From Rhizobium sp. Root1212 (lineage in GTDB: Bacteria; Pseudomonadota; Alphaproteobacteria; Rhizobiales; Rhizobiaceae): 64,000 nucleotides of DNA. A model generated the notes under the pieces. That model ran no database searches. It saw nothing but the letters and a program-made list of their open reading frames with translations, and was not told the DNA's origin. The translations under genes were made by a program, and so were the position numbers. The DNA lies in the NCBI RefSeq assembly GCF_001424985.1, contig NZ_LMDA01000024.1, positions 40,106 to 104,105 of the forward strand, read 5' to 3'. Below, piece after piece: positions 43,368-51,813 of the stretch; position 1 is the stretch's first letter, and the number at the start of each line of letters is the position of its first letter.

Positions 43368-45914
43368 ATGATGTCCAGATTTTCCATCCTCCTTGCCGCA
43401 TTGCTTTTGGCCGCGCCCGTTCTGGCGCAGCAGCCGCAGCAAGCGCAACCGACGGCGCAGCAGCCTGCAAACGGCAATGCGCAGGCCGCGGCCCCCGCCC
43501 AGAGCCAGCCGCCCGCGCAGGATCAGGCAACGGCGCAGCTCGATCAGGCCACCAAGGATCTGAAGCGGCTCAGCGCCGCCGTCGATGGCGCGCGTGATGA
43601 CGACAATCGGCTGGCCGACATCAAGGTCGAGGTGGATGCGGTCGGCAAGCGAATCATCGCGACCTCAGTCGCGACCCGGCCGCGACTCGATGAGATCAAG
43701 GCGCGGCTGGCGGAACTTGGCGACCCGCCGGCCGAAGGCGCCCCGCCCGAAGCTGACGTCGTGACCCAGGAGCGCAAGCGCCTGACCGCCGAGCGTGGGG
43801 CGATCAATGCGCTGACCGGCAATGCCGAAAACCTCTCGATCCAGGCGACGAAGCTCTCCAACTCGATCACCGCCATCAGGCGCGATCTGTTCAGCAATGC
43901 CTTGTTCAAGCACACCGATATTTCCTGGGGCATGTTCGGCGATGCGGTCGGCTCGATCTCGGCCGAATATCAGGCGCTGAGCCGCAGCATCGGCAGCTGG
44001 CTGACCTTTGCCTGGAACTACAAGCGTTTCGCGCTGCTCTCCTCCATTTTCCTGTCGCTCTGCGCGGCGTTCGTGCTGGTTTCCGGCACACGGCGGCTGT
44101 TCTATCCGCTGATCCGCAACAAGGCCGATGTCAGCGAACCGGGCTACATAACCCGGCTGACCGTCGCCTTCTGGTCGACCATGGTGCCGACCCTCGTGAT
44201 GGTGGTATTTTCGGCGTCGAGCTATTTCTTCCTCAACACCTTCAACGTGCTGCGCTCGGATATCGCGCCGCTGATCCTGGTGGCGCTCGGGCTTGGCGTC
44301 GTGCTGGTGTTCGTGTCGCAACTGGCGCGGGCGGTGCTGTCGCCACGCGAGCCGGCCTGGCGGCTCGTCAATGTGTCCGATCATGGCGCTGCACTACTCT
44401 TTCCGGCGATCCTCGCAATGGCGGTGGTCAACGGTTTCGACTATTTTCTCGCCACCGTCAGCGAGGTTCTCAGTTCGCCCGTGGTGCTGACCGTCGCCCG
44501 CAGCTTCGTGGCCACGATCGTCATCGGCCTCATCCTGATGGCGATGGCGCTGATCCGGCCGATGGTACCGTCGCCGGACGAGCCGCAAAGCCGGGGCAAG
44601 CCCTGGCCGCGCGCCATCTCGCTGAGTTTCGTCGTCACCGGCGGCGGTCTCATTCTCGCGGCGCTTTCCGGCTATGTCGGGCTTGGGCGGTTCATCGCCA
44701 CGCAGATCGTCATCACCGGCGCGATTTTCGTGACGATGTATATCGGCATGCTCACGGGCAAGGCGATCGCCAAGCAGAATGCGCTCGCCGGTACCATTGT
44801 CGGGCGTTATCTGGAGCGCCGTTTCGGCATGGAGCAGATTGCGCTCGATCAGACCGGTCTCGCCTTCGGCCTCGGCATCTATGCACTGGTGATCCTGTTC
44901 TTCGTGCCGCTGATCCTGCTGCAATGGGGCTTTCAGATCGCCGATATCGAGTCCTGGGCCTATCGCTTCCTGACGGAAATCAAGATCGGCAGCATCACCA
45001 TCTCGATCGTGGGCATCGGTGCGGGCATCCTGCTGTTTGCGATCGGCTATTTCGTCACCCGCTGGTTCCAGCGCTGGCTGGACGGCAGCGTCATGGCGCG
45101 CAGCCGGGTCGATGCCGGGGTGCGCAACTCGGTCAAGACCGGGGTCGGCTATCTCGGGGTCGGACTTGCCGGGCTCGTCGGCATTTCGGCGGCGGGGCTC
45201 GATCTTTCCAACCTCGCGCTCGTCGCCGGTGCTCTCTCGCTCGGTGTCGGTTTCGGTTTGCAGAATATCGTCTCGAACTTCGTCTCCGGCCTGATCCTGC
45301 TCGTCGAGCGGCCGTTCAAGGTCGGCGACTGGGTGGTGACGGGAACGACGGAAGGCTTCGTGCGCCGCATCTCCGTGCGCGCCACCGAGATCGAAACCTT
45401 CCAGCGCCAGACGATCATGGTGCCGAATTCGTTGTTCATCAACGCTTCGGTGGGCAACTGGACCCACCGCAACAAGCTCGGGCGCACCGATATCCCCGTC
45501 GTCGTCGGCTACGATGCAGCACCGCGCCGTATCATGGATATGTTGATGGAGATTGCCGAGAGCCATCCACTGGTGCTCAAGACGCCGTCACCGGTGGCGG
45601 TCTTCTCCTCCTTCGCCGATGCGACCATGACCTTCGAGCTTCGGGTCTACCTCGCCGACATCGTCAACGGCACCGGCGTCCGCAACGAGTTGCGGCTGGC
45701 GATCTTCGAGCGTTTCCGCGAGGAGGGGCTGGCAAAGCCCTTCACCGCCGAACCGGAGGTCGAACCGGAAGAGCCGATCGACGAGGCTTTCGAGGCGGCG
45801 GACGAGGAAGACGTGCCGCTGCTTCGCCCGGCTGAGGAAGCAGCGCAGCGCAGCGGCACCAAGCGCCGCCCGCGGCGGATCGTCGGCCTCGCCTCGGAGC
45901 CATCGGAAGGCTGA
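43368..45914 (+). CDS. Large mechanosensitive channel of the MscS family with DUF3772 domain
   Basis: An 848-residue protein. A signal peptide (AALLLAAPVLAQQ) is followed by a Gln/Ala/Pro-rich stretch, then a periplasmic helical domain (residues ~60-200; DUF3772 type, QLDQATKDLKRLSAAVDGARDD in pieces). About ten membrane helices follow. The MscS pore region appears late: GVGYLGVGLAGLVGISAAGLDLSNLALVAGALSLGVGFGLQNIVSNFVSG in pieces, then VERPFKVGDWVVTG and TIMVPNSLF. It protects against hypo-osmotic shock. ATG 43368 is chosen, with ATG 43371 equally possible. C-terminus is acidic then basic (KRRPRRIVGL). Confidence 0.9.
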   Translation: MMSRFSILLAALLLAAPVLAQQPQQAQPTAQQPANGNAQAAAPAQSQPPAQDQATAQLDQATKDLKRLSAAVDGARDDDNRLADIKVEVDAVGKRIIATSVATRPRLDEIKARLAELGDPPAEGAPPEADVVTQERKRLTAERGAINALTGNAENLSIQATKLSNSITAIRRDLFSNALFKHTDISWGMFGDAVGSISAEYQALSRSIGSWLTFAWNYKRFALLSSIFLSLCAAFVLVSGTRRLFYPLIRNKADVSEPGYITRLTVAFWSTMVPTLVMVVFSASSYFFLNTFNVLRSDIAPLILVALGLGVVLVFVSQLARAVLSPREPAWRLVNVSDHGAALLFPAILAMAVVNGFDYFLATVSEVLSSPVVLTVARSFVATIVIGLILMAMALIRPMVPSPDEPQSRGKPWPRAISLSFVVTGGGLILAALSGYVGLGRFIATQIVITGAIFVTMYIGMLTGKAIAKQNALAGTIVGRYLERRFGMEQIALDQTGLAFGLGIYALVILFFVPLILLQWGFQIADIESWAYRFLTEIKIGSITISIVGIGAGILLFAIGYFVTRWFQRWLDGSVMARSRVDAGVRNSVKTGVGYLGVGLAGLVGISAAGLDLSNLALVAGALSLGVGFGLQNIVSNFVSGLILLVERPFKVGDWVVTGTTEGFVRRISVRATEIETFQRQTIMVPNSLFINASVGNWTHRNKLGRTDIPVVVGYDAAPRRIMDMLMEIAESHPLVLKTPSPVAVFSSFADATMTFELRVYLADIVNGTGVRNELRLAIFERFREEGLAKPFTAEPEVEPEEPIDEAFEAADEEDVPLLRPAEEAAQRSGTKRRPRRIVGLASEPSEG

Positions 45915-45932
45915 ACGGCGCATTCAGCCTTC
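45906..45932 (+). terminator. Hairpin straddling the MscS stop codon
   Basis: GAAGGCTGAA (45906-45915) pairs perfectly with TTCAGCCTTC (45923-45932). The stem contains the TGA stop. No T-run follows, so it may be a weak terminator or an mRNA-end structure. Confidence 0.4.
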
Positions 45933-46068
45933 ATTCAGCCGCCTGCGATTATATCTCTAGGCATTCCAGGGAAAGAGCGGCTATGCTTTTCTCCATTGGG
46001 TGGATGGTGTCCCGCACCTTGTTCAGGGCGGGGCTGTTGAGGGGCGGCGCGGCAAGCGCCGGTAAGCA

Positions 46069-46332
46069 ATGAAGCAGGTTTTCAGTGCATGTCTTGTGGT
46101 TGTCGCGCTGGCGCATCCGGCCCTCAGCGCCAACATCACCAATAAGGACCCCGATCCTGCCGTGCTCGTCATCGTCGAAGGCGACAACCGCATGGAAGTG
46201 GCGATCGCTGCCGGCAGCACCGAAGCGGTGTGCCCGAGCGGCTGCTTCATCACCACGCCGAGCGGCGACCGTATCGGCCTCGAGGGCTCCGAGAACGTCG
46301 ATATCGTCAAGGGTTCCGCGGTCATCAACTGA
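46069..46332 (+). CDS. Small secreted protein
   Basis: An 87-residue protein with signal peptide (CLVVVALAHPALSA) and mature segment NITNKDPDPAVLVIVEGDNRMEVAIAAGSTEAVCPSGCF in pieces; a CPSGC pair may form a disulfide. The short beta-rich domain is repeated in rhizobial periplasmic proteins but I cannot name a family. ATG 46069; ribosome binding site is weak. Confidence 0.65.
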   Translation: MKQVFSACLVVVALAHPALSANITNKDPDPAVLVIVEGDNRMEVAIAAGSTEAVCPSGCFITTPSGDRIGLEGSENVDIVKGSAVIN

Positions 46333-46477
46333 CCGGGTTGCCTGTCGCCGGCACCATGTCGCCTCACCCATCGGGGCGACATTCTCGTTGCCCGGTATTT
46401 CAGCGACCGATTAACGACTGAGAAAACCTTTCCGCGTAGCTTGATTGCGGGGACAATCCTTTCAAGATGGGCAATCA

Positions 46478-47311
46478 ATGTCATTTTTCGGCGTGTCCGG
46501 AATGTATTATTCCGGTGAATCCTTGCAGCAGAGCCGTATCGTGCTGGCTGAAGACAGCAATCTCTTCTCGGCGATGGCGTCGAAGCGGCTGAAAGAGCTT
46601 TTCGATATCGATGTCATCGTCTGCAAGGACTATGACGACCTGCAGTTCGCCGTCGAGAACGCGACCTTCCCAGCAACGCTGGCCATTTCCAACATCAATC
46701 TGCCCGGCGCCGAAAACGGCGAGGCGCTTTCCTATCTCATCGACATGAGCGTGCCGACGATCATCTTCACCGGCACCTTCCAGGAAAGCACCCGCGAGGC
46801 GATCCTCGCTAAGGATATCGTCGATTACGTCATCAAGGACAGCGTCTTTGCCGTCGATATGCTGGCGGAATCGGTCTGCCGCTTCCTCACCAATCATCGC
46901 CACCACGTGCTGATCGTCGACGATAGCCCGACGGCGCGGGCGCTGCTGACCAGCCAGCTGAAGCGCTACAATTTCCGCACCAGCTCCGCCGATTGCGGCG
47001 CGGCCGCGCTCGAAATCCTGAAGGCCAACCCGGATATCGGCCTCGTCATCACCGACTACAACATGCCTGATATTGACGGCTTCGAGCTGACCCGGCGCAT
47101 TCGCGGCGCCTATGGTCCGCACCAGTTGCGCATCATCGGCGTTTCGTCTTCCAACAACCGCCTCTTGTCTGCGCGGTTCCTGAAGGCCGGCGGCAATGAC
47201 TTCATGATGCGGCCGTTCATCAACGAAGAATTCTATTGCCGCGTGAACCAGAACCTGGACACGCTGACGAAAATCCAGAGCCTGGGTGCGAAACTGGCGA
47301 AGTCGGCCTGA
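46478..47311 (+). CDS. Tandem REC-REC response regulator without output domain
   Basis: A 277-residue protein of two receiver domains. The first (about 20-138) has EDSNLF and K in YVIKD but Asn at residue 72 (SNINLP), where the phosphoacceptor Asp should be. The second (about 143-265) is canonical: VDDSP, phospho-Asp 193 in TDYNMPDIDGFE, and RPF. So one receiver is likely a docking or degenerate domain. The next gene is a paralogue that keeps both Asps and adds GGDEF, suggesting a common signalling route. ATG 46478. No kinase is adjacent. Confidence 0.88.
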   Translation: MSFFGVSGMYYSGESLQQSRIVLAEDSNLFSAMASKRLKELFDIDVIVCKDYDDLQFAVENATFPATLAISNINLPGAENGEALSYLIDMSVPTIIFTGTFQESTREAILAKDIVDYVIKDSVFAVDMLAESVCRFLTNHRHHVLIVDDSPTARALLTSQLKRYNFRTSSADCGAAALEILKANPDIGLVITDYNMPDIDGFELTRRIRGAYGPHQLRIIGVSSSNNRLLSARFLKAGGNDFMMRPFINEEFYCRVNQNLDTLTKIQSLGAKLAKSA

Positions 47312-47534
47312 TCTATCAGAAAAATTGAATATTCATTTTCTTCTGAAATTCGCAATTCCCTTGGTAAACCAACGATTTCCGAGGGTATCTTAACCAAATT
47401 GCAATCTACCGTGGTTTTGATTGTCTGGAAGAGAGGGAAGGCGGCGGACGAGGGGATCGTAGCCGCCTTTCGCACAACGATAATCGAGAGCTGACGTTCA
47501 ATCGCGTGACGCATCGGCTCAGAATGGCGGGACC

Positions 47535-48863
47535 GTGAGCTTTCGCATCAGGCCGAGGCGGGATTCAAACGTGCAGAAGCATGCCGACAGGCGCATGCTG
47601 CTGATCGAGGATTCCCGCATGTTCTCCACCGTGCTGACGCATGGGCTGGAGACGATCCATGGCCTTTCCGTTACCCATTGTCCGACCTTTGCCGCCGCCC
47701 GCCGGGCAATCGAGGCGGAACCGGGCGCATTTTCGCTGGCCGTGCTCGATCTCAACCTGCCAGACGCGCCCAATTGCGAGGCGCTGGATTTCGTTACCGC
47801 CCACCAGATCGCCGCAGTCGTCTTTACCGGTACCTTCAACGATACGACCCGTGACGCCGTTCTGGCGCGCGGCGTGGTCGATTGCGTGATCAAGAGCCAG
47901 CCCGATGCCATCGGCCATGTCATCGCCGTGGTGGACCGGGTGCTGACCAATGCCGCGACGCGGGTGCTGCTCGTCGATTCCGTCGAGGATTCGCGCCGGG
48001 AGCTGTCGCTGCTGCTGCGGCAGCAGCAATTCCAGTTGGAGGAGGCGGCGTGTGGCGCCGATGCTCTCGCCGCGCTCGATAGCAGTCAGAGCATCGACCT
48101 CGTGGTCACCGATCTCGAACTGTCCGACATGACCGCCTATGGGCTGCTTGCCGAAATCCGGCTGCGCCACGGCGAGGACGGCCTCGGTATCATCGCGCTC
48201 GGCAGCACCGAAAACCGGCTGCATGCCGGCCGTTTCCTGCAGAGCGGCGGGACGGATTTCCTGCAGAAGCCGTTTCTGGTCGAGGAATTCAACAGCCGCC
48301 TGTTCCACGCCGCCAATATCCAGCGGCGCATCCAAATGCTGCACGATATTGCGGCGCGTGACTACCTGACGAATATCTTCAACCGCCGCCACTTCTTCCA
48401 GCATGGACCGCGCATGGTCGAACAATGTCTGCGCCGCGGCCAGTCCACATCGATCGCCATTCTCGATATCGATCATTTCAAGCGCCTGAACGACACCTAT
48501 GGCCACGAGGTCGGCGATATCGTGCTGAAGGCTGTGGCTGCCCGACTGCTGTCGCTGGTGGGCGACAATCATCTGCTCGCCCGTCTTGGCGGCGAGGAGT
48601 TCGGCATCCTGTTCAACAGCCTGCCGCTGATGGAAGCCAACCGGCTCTGCGAGATGCTGCGCCAGGAACTGGCGGCGACACGGGTGACGGCCGATGGCGA
48701 GGCGCTGTCGGTGACGGTGTCGATCGGCCTTGCGACCATCGAGACCGCCGAATCCTTCGACAACTATCTCAATGCGGCCGACCAGTTCCTCTACATGGCC
48801 AAGTTCGACGGCCGAAACCGGATCGTTTCGGAACTGACCCTGCTGCAATCCCTGAGCGCTTGA
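47535..48863 (+). CDS. REC-REC-GGDEF diguanylate cyclase
   Basis: A 442-residue protein. Two receiver domains have phospho-Asp at residues 72 (VLDLNLPD) and 193 (VTDLELSD), the same positions as in the preceding paralogue. The GGDEF domain (about 275-440) carries DIDHFKRLNDTYGHEVGD and the active GGEEF at 352-356, so it should make cyclic-di-GMP. No RxxD inhibitory site is seen five residues before GGEEF. This is the PleD architecture, here with both receivers apparently phosphorylatable. Start is GTG 47535; GTG 47571 is a second candidate. Adjacent to, but 223 bases from, the REC-REC gene. Confidence 0.9.
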   Translation: MSFRIRPRRDSNVQKHADRRMLLIEDSRMFSTVLTHGLETIHGLSVTHCPTFAAARRAIEAEPGAFSLAVLDLNLPDAPNCEALDFVTAHQIAAVVFTGTFNDTTRDAVLARGVVDCVIKSQPDAIGHVIAVVDRVLTNAATRVLLVDSVEDSRRELSLLLRQQQFQLEEAACGADALAALDSSQSIDLVVTDLELSDMTAYGLLAEIRLRHGEDGLGIIALGSTENRLHAGRFLQSGGTDFLQKPFLVEEFNSRLFHAANIQRRIQMLHDIAARDYLTNIFNRRHFFQHGPRMVEQCLRRGQSTSIAILDIDHFKRLNDTYGHEVGDIVLKAVAARLLSLVGDNHLLARLGGEEFGILFNSLPLMEANRLCEMLRQELAATRVTADGEALSVTVSIGLATIETAESFDNYLNAADQFLYMAKFDGRNRIVSELTLLQSLSA

Positions 48864-48891
48864 GGCGCCTTTCGGCGCCCCGGAACGGGTA

Positions 48892-49896
48892 TTAGCGGAC
48901 CGACTGCAGGGTGAGCTTGCGCTCGGCGCGCTCCTGCTGGGGTGAGCGATTGTAGAGTTCGCGATAACACTTGGAGAAGTGCGAGGCCGAGACGAAGCCA
49001 CAGGCGACGGCCACCTCCACCACCGGCATGGCCGACTGCACCAGCAGATGACGGGCGCGGTCGAGGCGGATTTCGAGATAGTAGCGGGCCGGCGAACGGC
49101 CCATCTCCTGACGGAAAAGCCGCTCGATCTGGCGGCGCGACAGTCCGGCGCTGTCGGCGATTTCGAGCAGCGACAACGGCTCGGAAAGATTGCCTTCCAT
49201 CAACTCGATGATCGACAGCACCTTGGAATTCTGCACGCCGAGGCGCGCGCGCAACGGCAGCCGCTGGCGGTCATGCGGGCCGCGCACGCGGTCGGTCAGC
49301 GCCTGTTCGCAGACGCGGTTGACGAGGTTTTCGCCGAAATCCTGATCGATCAGGTTCAGCATCATGTCGAGCGAGGCGGTGCCGCCGGCGCAGGTGTAGA
49401 TATTGCCGTCGATCTCGTAGAGATCGGCATAGACGTCCACCTGCGGGAAGGCCTCGGCAAAGCCCGGCAGGTTTTCCCAGTGAATGGCGCAGCGCTTGCC
49501 GGTCAGAAGCCCGGCGGAGGCCAGCACATGCGCGCCCGTACAGAGGCTGCCGACGGCGACGCCGCGGTTATAGACTTCGCGCAGCCAGGCGTTGACGGAC
49601 TTGTTGTGGAAGTCCTCGACATAGATGCCGGAACAGACCAGCACCATCGAGGGACGGCCTTCGCCGCCCAGATGCTTGCGCTCGTCGGCAAGCGAGGTAT
49701 TGACCTCGAGCCCGATGCCGCTCGACGACAGAACCTGCATGCCGTCGCTGGAAGCTAGCCGCCAGGTATAGGCCTCATAGCCCAGCATGCGGTTGGCGAT
49801 GCGCAGCGTCTCTATGGCTGCGGAAAAGGGCAGCATGGAAAAGTTCGGCACGAGAAAGAAAACTAGGGAACGCTTCTTGGTCAGTGGCTTGTTCAT
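48892..49896 (-). CDS. GlxA-type transcriptional regulator (DJ-1/PfpI-like domain plus AraC HTH)
   Basis: A 334-residue regulator. Residues ~8-190 are a class I glutamine amidotransferase-like domain with VGSLCTGAHVLASAGLL and CAIHWENLPGFAE. Residues ~220-325 are an AraC-type double HTH (LSEPLSLLEIADSAGLSRRQIERLFRQEMGRSPARYY in pieces, VVEVAVACGFVSASHFSKCYRELY). GbdR and related regulators of glycine betaine catabolism share this architecture. This might link it to the methyl-transfer cluster 3 kb away, but no site evidence exists. It is convergent with the diguanylate cyclase gene. Confidence 0.88.
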   Translation of the reverse strand: MNKPLTKKRSLVFFLVPNFSMLPFSAAIETLRIANRMLGYEAYTWRLASSDGMQVLSSSGIGLEVNTSLADERKHLGGEGRPSMVLVCSGIYVEDFHNKSVNAWLREVYNRGVAVGSLCTGAHVLASAGLLTGKRCAIHWENLPGFAEAFPQVDVYADLYEIDGNIYTCAGGTASLDMMLNLIDQDFGENLVNRVCEQALTDRVRGPHDRQRLPLRARLGVQNSKVLSIIELMEGNLSEPLSLLEIADSAGLSRRQIERLFRQEMGRSPARYYLEIRLDRARHLLVQSAMPVVEVAVACGFVSASHFSKCYRELYNRSPQQERAERKLTLQSVR

Positions 49897-50236
49897 CGAC
49901 GGGTTCCATGCGCTGGAGATGGCTCAGTTCAAGCCAAAGTCGATGGACTGGCTTTTCTGATTGCGACATTGGCATGGAAGGCCGCGACTGGGAAGGATTT
50001 AATGCAGCCCTGCTTGTTTATAAGTCTCGAAAGAACACGATATCAGCAAGAAAATGTCGTGGCGTTGTGTCGTCGCGACAAAAATGTCGTCTTTAAGGCC
50101 TTCTTCCTTGCGATGTGTTTCGCGGGGTATTTTGGGTGAAAAAACAGCCGGCCGATGGCGATGGGAGAATCTTGTCGGAAACAGGCAAGTTTCGAGGCGA
50201 TGAAACCGGTGCCTTTCAACGCGGTGGCGGGCGCAA
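49897..50236. other. Intergenic region without a recognisable gene
   Basis: A stretch of about 340 bases upstream of the GlxA regulator. It contains short AT-rich patches suited to a promoter for the minus-strand regulator and no open frame with a ribosome binding site or typical codon use. Confidence 0.5.
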
Positions 50237-50271
50237 GCAAAAAGGGCATTCCGGTATTCGGAATGCCCTTT
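50237..50271 (-). terminator. Strong rho-independent terminator for the DUF1127 gene
   Basis: AAAGGGCATTCCG (50241-50253) and CGGAATGCCCTTT (50259-50271) form a perfect 13-bp stem with loop GTATT. On the minus strand the hairpin is followed by TTTTT (plus-strand AAAAA 50239-50243). It lies 49 bases beyond the stop of the DUF1127 gene. Confidence 0.88.
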
Positions 50272-50320
50272 CAGCGCATGGCGGGACAGGGAGGATTGTC
50301 TGCTTTGCTATCGTCCGGTG

Positions 50321-50545
50321 TCATCGTGTAGAAATGCCCGCGTCGCACGCAGCCTTGGCTTCAAACGTGTCGGCGGAGGGAAAACCGATATCCTTGAGGG
50401 TGTCGAAAGGCAGGCCTTCGAGCGCCCGTTCGGTGCGGTGGCGACGCCAGGATGCGATCATGCGACGGCTGATGCCGCTGACGCCGTGAAAAACGCTGGA
50501 AAGCCGCACGGGCAGGCCGTGGGATTCGAAGCTGTGATGTGCCAT
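50321..50545 (-). CDS. DUF1127 domain micro-protein
   Basis: A 74-residue protein (MAHHSFESHGLPVRLSSVF...). The core SWRRHRTERALEGLPFDTLKDIGFP is the DUF1127 motif of basic helix plus LxDIG. Such proteins are abundant in rhizobia and implicated in RNA or phosphate physiology; several are regulated by LysR-type proteins. ATG follows AAAGGAACC. A terminator closes the gene. Upstream lie two inverted repeats (50622-50654). Confidence 0.82.
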   Translation of the reverse strand: MAHHSFESHGLPVRLSSVFHGVSGISRRMIASWRRHRTERALEGLPFDTLKDIGFPSADTFEAKAACDAGISTR

Positions 50546-50621
50546 TGTACTGGTTCCTTTTGAGAGAGGTTTTCAAAAGGTCGCGACCATGATGCTGTTA
50601 TGCCGCTACCCTATTCATCAT

Positions 50622-50654
50622 TCAAACGAATATGTTTGATGTGATGTATCACAT
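50622..50654. promoter_or_regulatory. Two adjacent palindromes upstream of the DUF1127 gene
   Basis: TCAAAC-GAATAT-GTTTGA (50622-50639) and ATGTGAT-GT-ATCACAT (50639-50654) share one base. The half-site TCAAACGAA recurs at 50871-50879 just before the LysR gene, consistent with one regulator binding both. The second palindrome overlaps the stop of the 53-residue DUF1127-like gene. Confidence 0.5.
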
Positions 50655-50810
50655 TTTCTGATGTCTTGCGGTCAAGTCGATCCGCAGCTGTTCCGGCAGC
50701 GCCGCGATTTCCCGATAGGTATTGCGGCGGGCCTTTGCCGCGCGCCATTCCCGGCGTCGCTCATTCCACCAGCCAAGGATGGCTGTCATGTCGACGAAGC
50801 GGTGTTCCAT
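50649..50810 (-). CDS. Second DUF1127-like micro-protein
   Basis: A 53-residue basic protein on the minus strand, beginning MEHRFVDMTAILGWWNERRR and ending RIDLTARHQKM. The WWNERRREWRAAKARRN stretch followed by YREIAALPEQLRIDL has the DUF1127 layout. ATG 50810 has an AAGGAGGAG ribosome binding site. Divergent from the LysR gene (114 bases between starts), on the same strand as the 74-residue DUF1127 gene 104 bases downstream. Confidence 0.7.
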   Translation of the reverse strand: MEHRFVDMTAILGWWNERRREWRAAKARRNTYREIAALPEQLRIDLTARHQKM

Positions 50811-50924
50811 GATCTCCTCCTTCCGTACTCCATCTCTATGCCTTGACTATCCCGCTTTCCTGATGTTCAATCAAACGAAATGCAATCATGCTATCTTTCA
50901 GTTTTTCTGATCGATGAGGTCGCC

Positions 50925-51809
50925 ATGAATATGATGCTCCGGCACGTGCTGCCGCTTCTCGAACTCGATGTGCTGAAGACCTTCGTCGCGATCGCCGAGA
51001 CGGGGAATTTTACGACCGCCGCCGAGACCGTCTATCGCACGCCGTCCGCCGTCTCCATGCAGATCAAGAAGCTGGAGGAGACGCTGGGCTGCGTGCTGTT
51101 CCTGCGCGATGCGCGCTCGGTCTCGCTGACGCCGAAGGGCGAGGTGCTGCTCGGCTTTGCCCGGCGCATGCTGGCGCTCAACAACGAGGCGGTGTCGCGC
51201 TTCCTGCTGCCCGATATGAACGGCGTCGTGCGTGTCGGCGCGCCGGAGGATATCGGCGAACGCATTCTGCCGGAGGTGCTGAAGCGGTTCGGCGAGTCCT
51301 ATCCCAACGTCACCGTCGACGTGATGATCGGGTCCAGCAATCTCATGCGCAAGCGTGTGGACGAGCACCGCATGGACATCGTCATCTACAACAGTTTCTA
51401 TGATGACGAGAGCAGCCCTTCCGAACTGCTGGTGCAGGAGAAGCTGGTTTGGGCCGGCGTTCGTTGCGGCACGGCCCAGACGCGCAATCCGCTGCCGGTT
51501 TCGATGTGGGAGGACGGTTGCGTCTGGCGCGCGGATGCCGTCGAGCGGCTGACCAAGGCGGGGCGCGGTTTCCGCGTCGCGTTCCTCAGCGCCCATACGA
51601 CGGGCCAGCGTGCGGCGATCCTGGCCGATCTCGCGATTGCACCGCTGCCGCGTTATCTCGTGCAGGGGGACCTAGTGGAACTGGGCGAGGCGGAAGGACT
51701 GCCGGAACTGGGCCACTATAATATCGGCCTCAAGGTGATCAGCGATGCGCCGGCGCCGGTGCTTGCCGTTGCCGAGCATGTGCGGGCAGCCTTCAGCACG
51801 TTCTCCTGA
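50925..51809 (+). CDS. LysR-family transcriptional regulator
   Basis: A 294-residue regulator. N-terminal HTH (about 10-70) LLELDVLKTFVAIAETGNFTTAAETVYRTPSAVSMQIKKLEETLG in pieces, then a LysR substrate-binding domain (VGAPEDIGERILPEVLKRF). ATG 50925 follows GATGAGG. It is divergent from the DUF1127-like genes, which it may control given the shared TCAAACGAA half-site. A TTGACT-N17-TTCAAT promoter candidate lies at 50843-50871. Confidence 0.9.
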   Translation: MNMMLRHVLPLLELDVLKTFVAIAETGNFTTAAETVYRTPSAVSMQIKKLEETLGCVLFLRDARSVSLTPKGEVLLGFARRMLALNNEAVSRFLLPDMNGVVRVGAPEDIGERILPEVLKRFGESYPNVTVDVMIGSSNLMRKRVDEHRMDIVIYNSFYDDESSPSELLVQEKLVWAGVRCGTAQTRNPLPVSMWEDGCVWRADAVERLTKAGRGFRVAFLSAHTTGQRAAILADLAIAPLPRYLVQGDLVELGEAEGLPELGHYNIGLKVISDAPAPVLAVAEHVRAAFSTFS

Positions 51810-51813
51810 AGGC

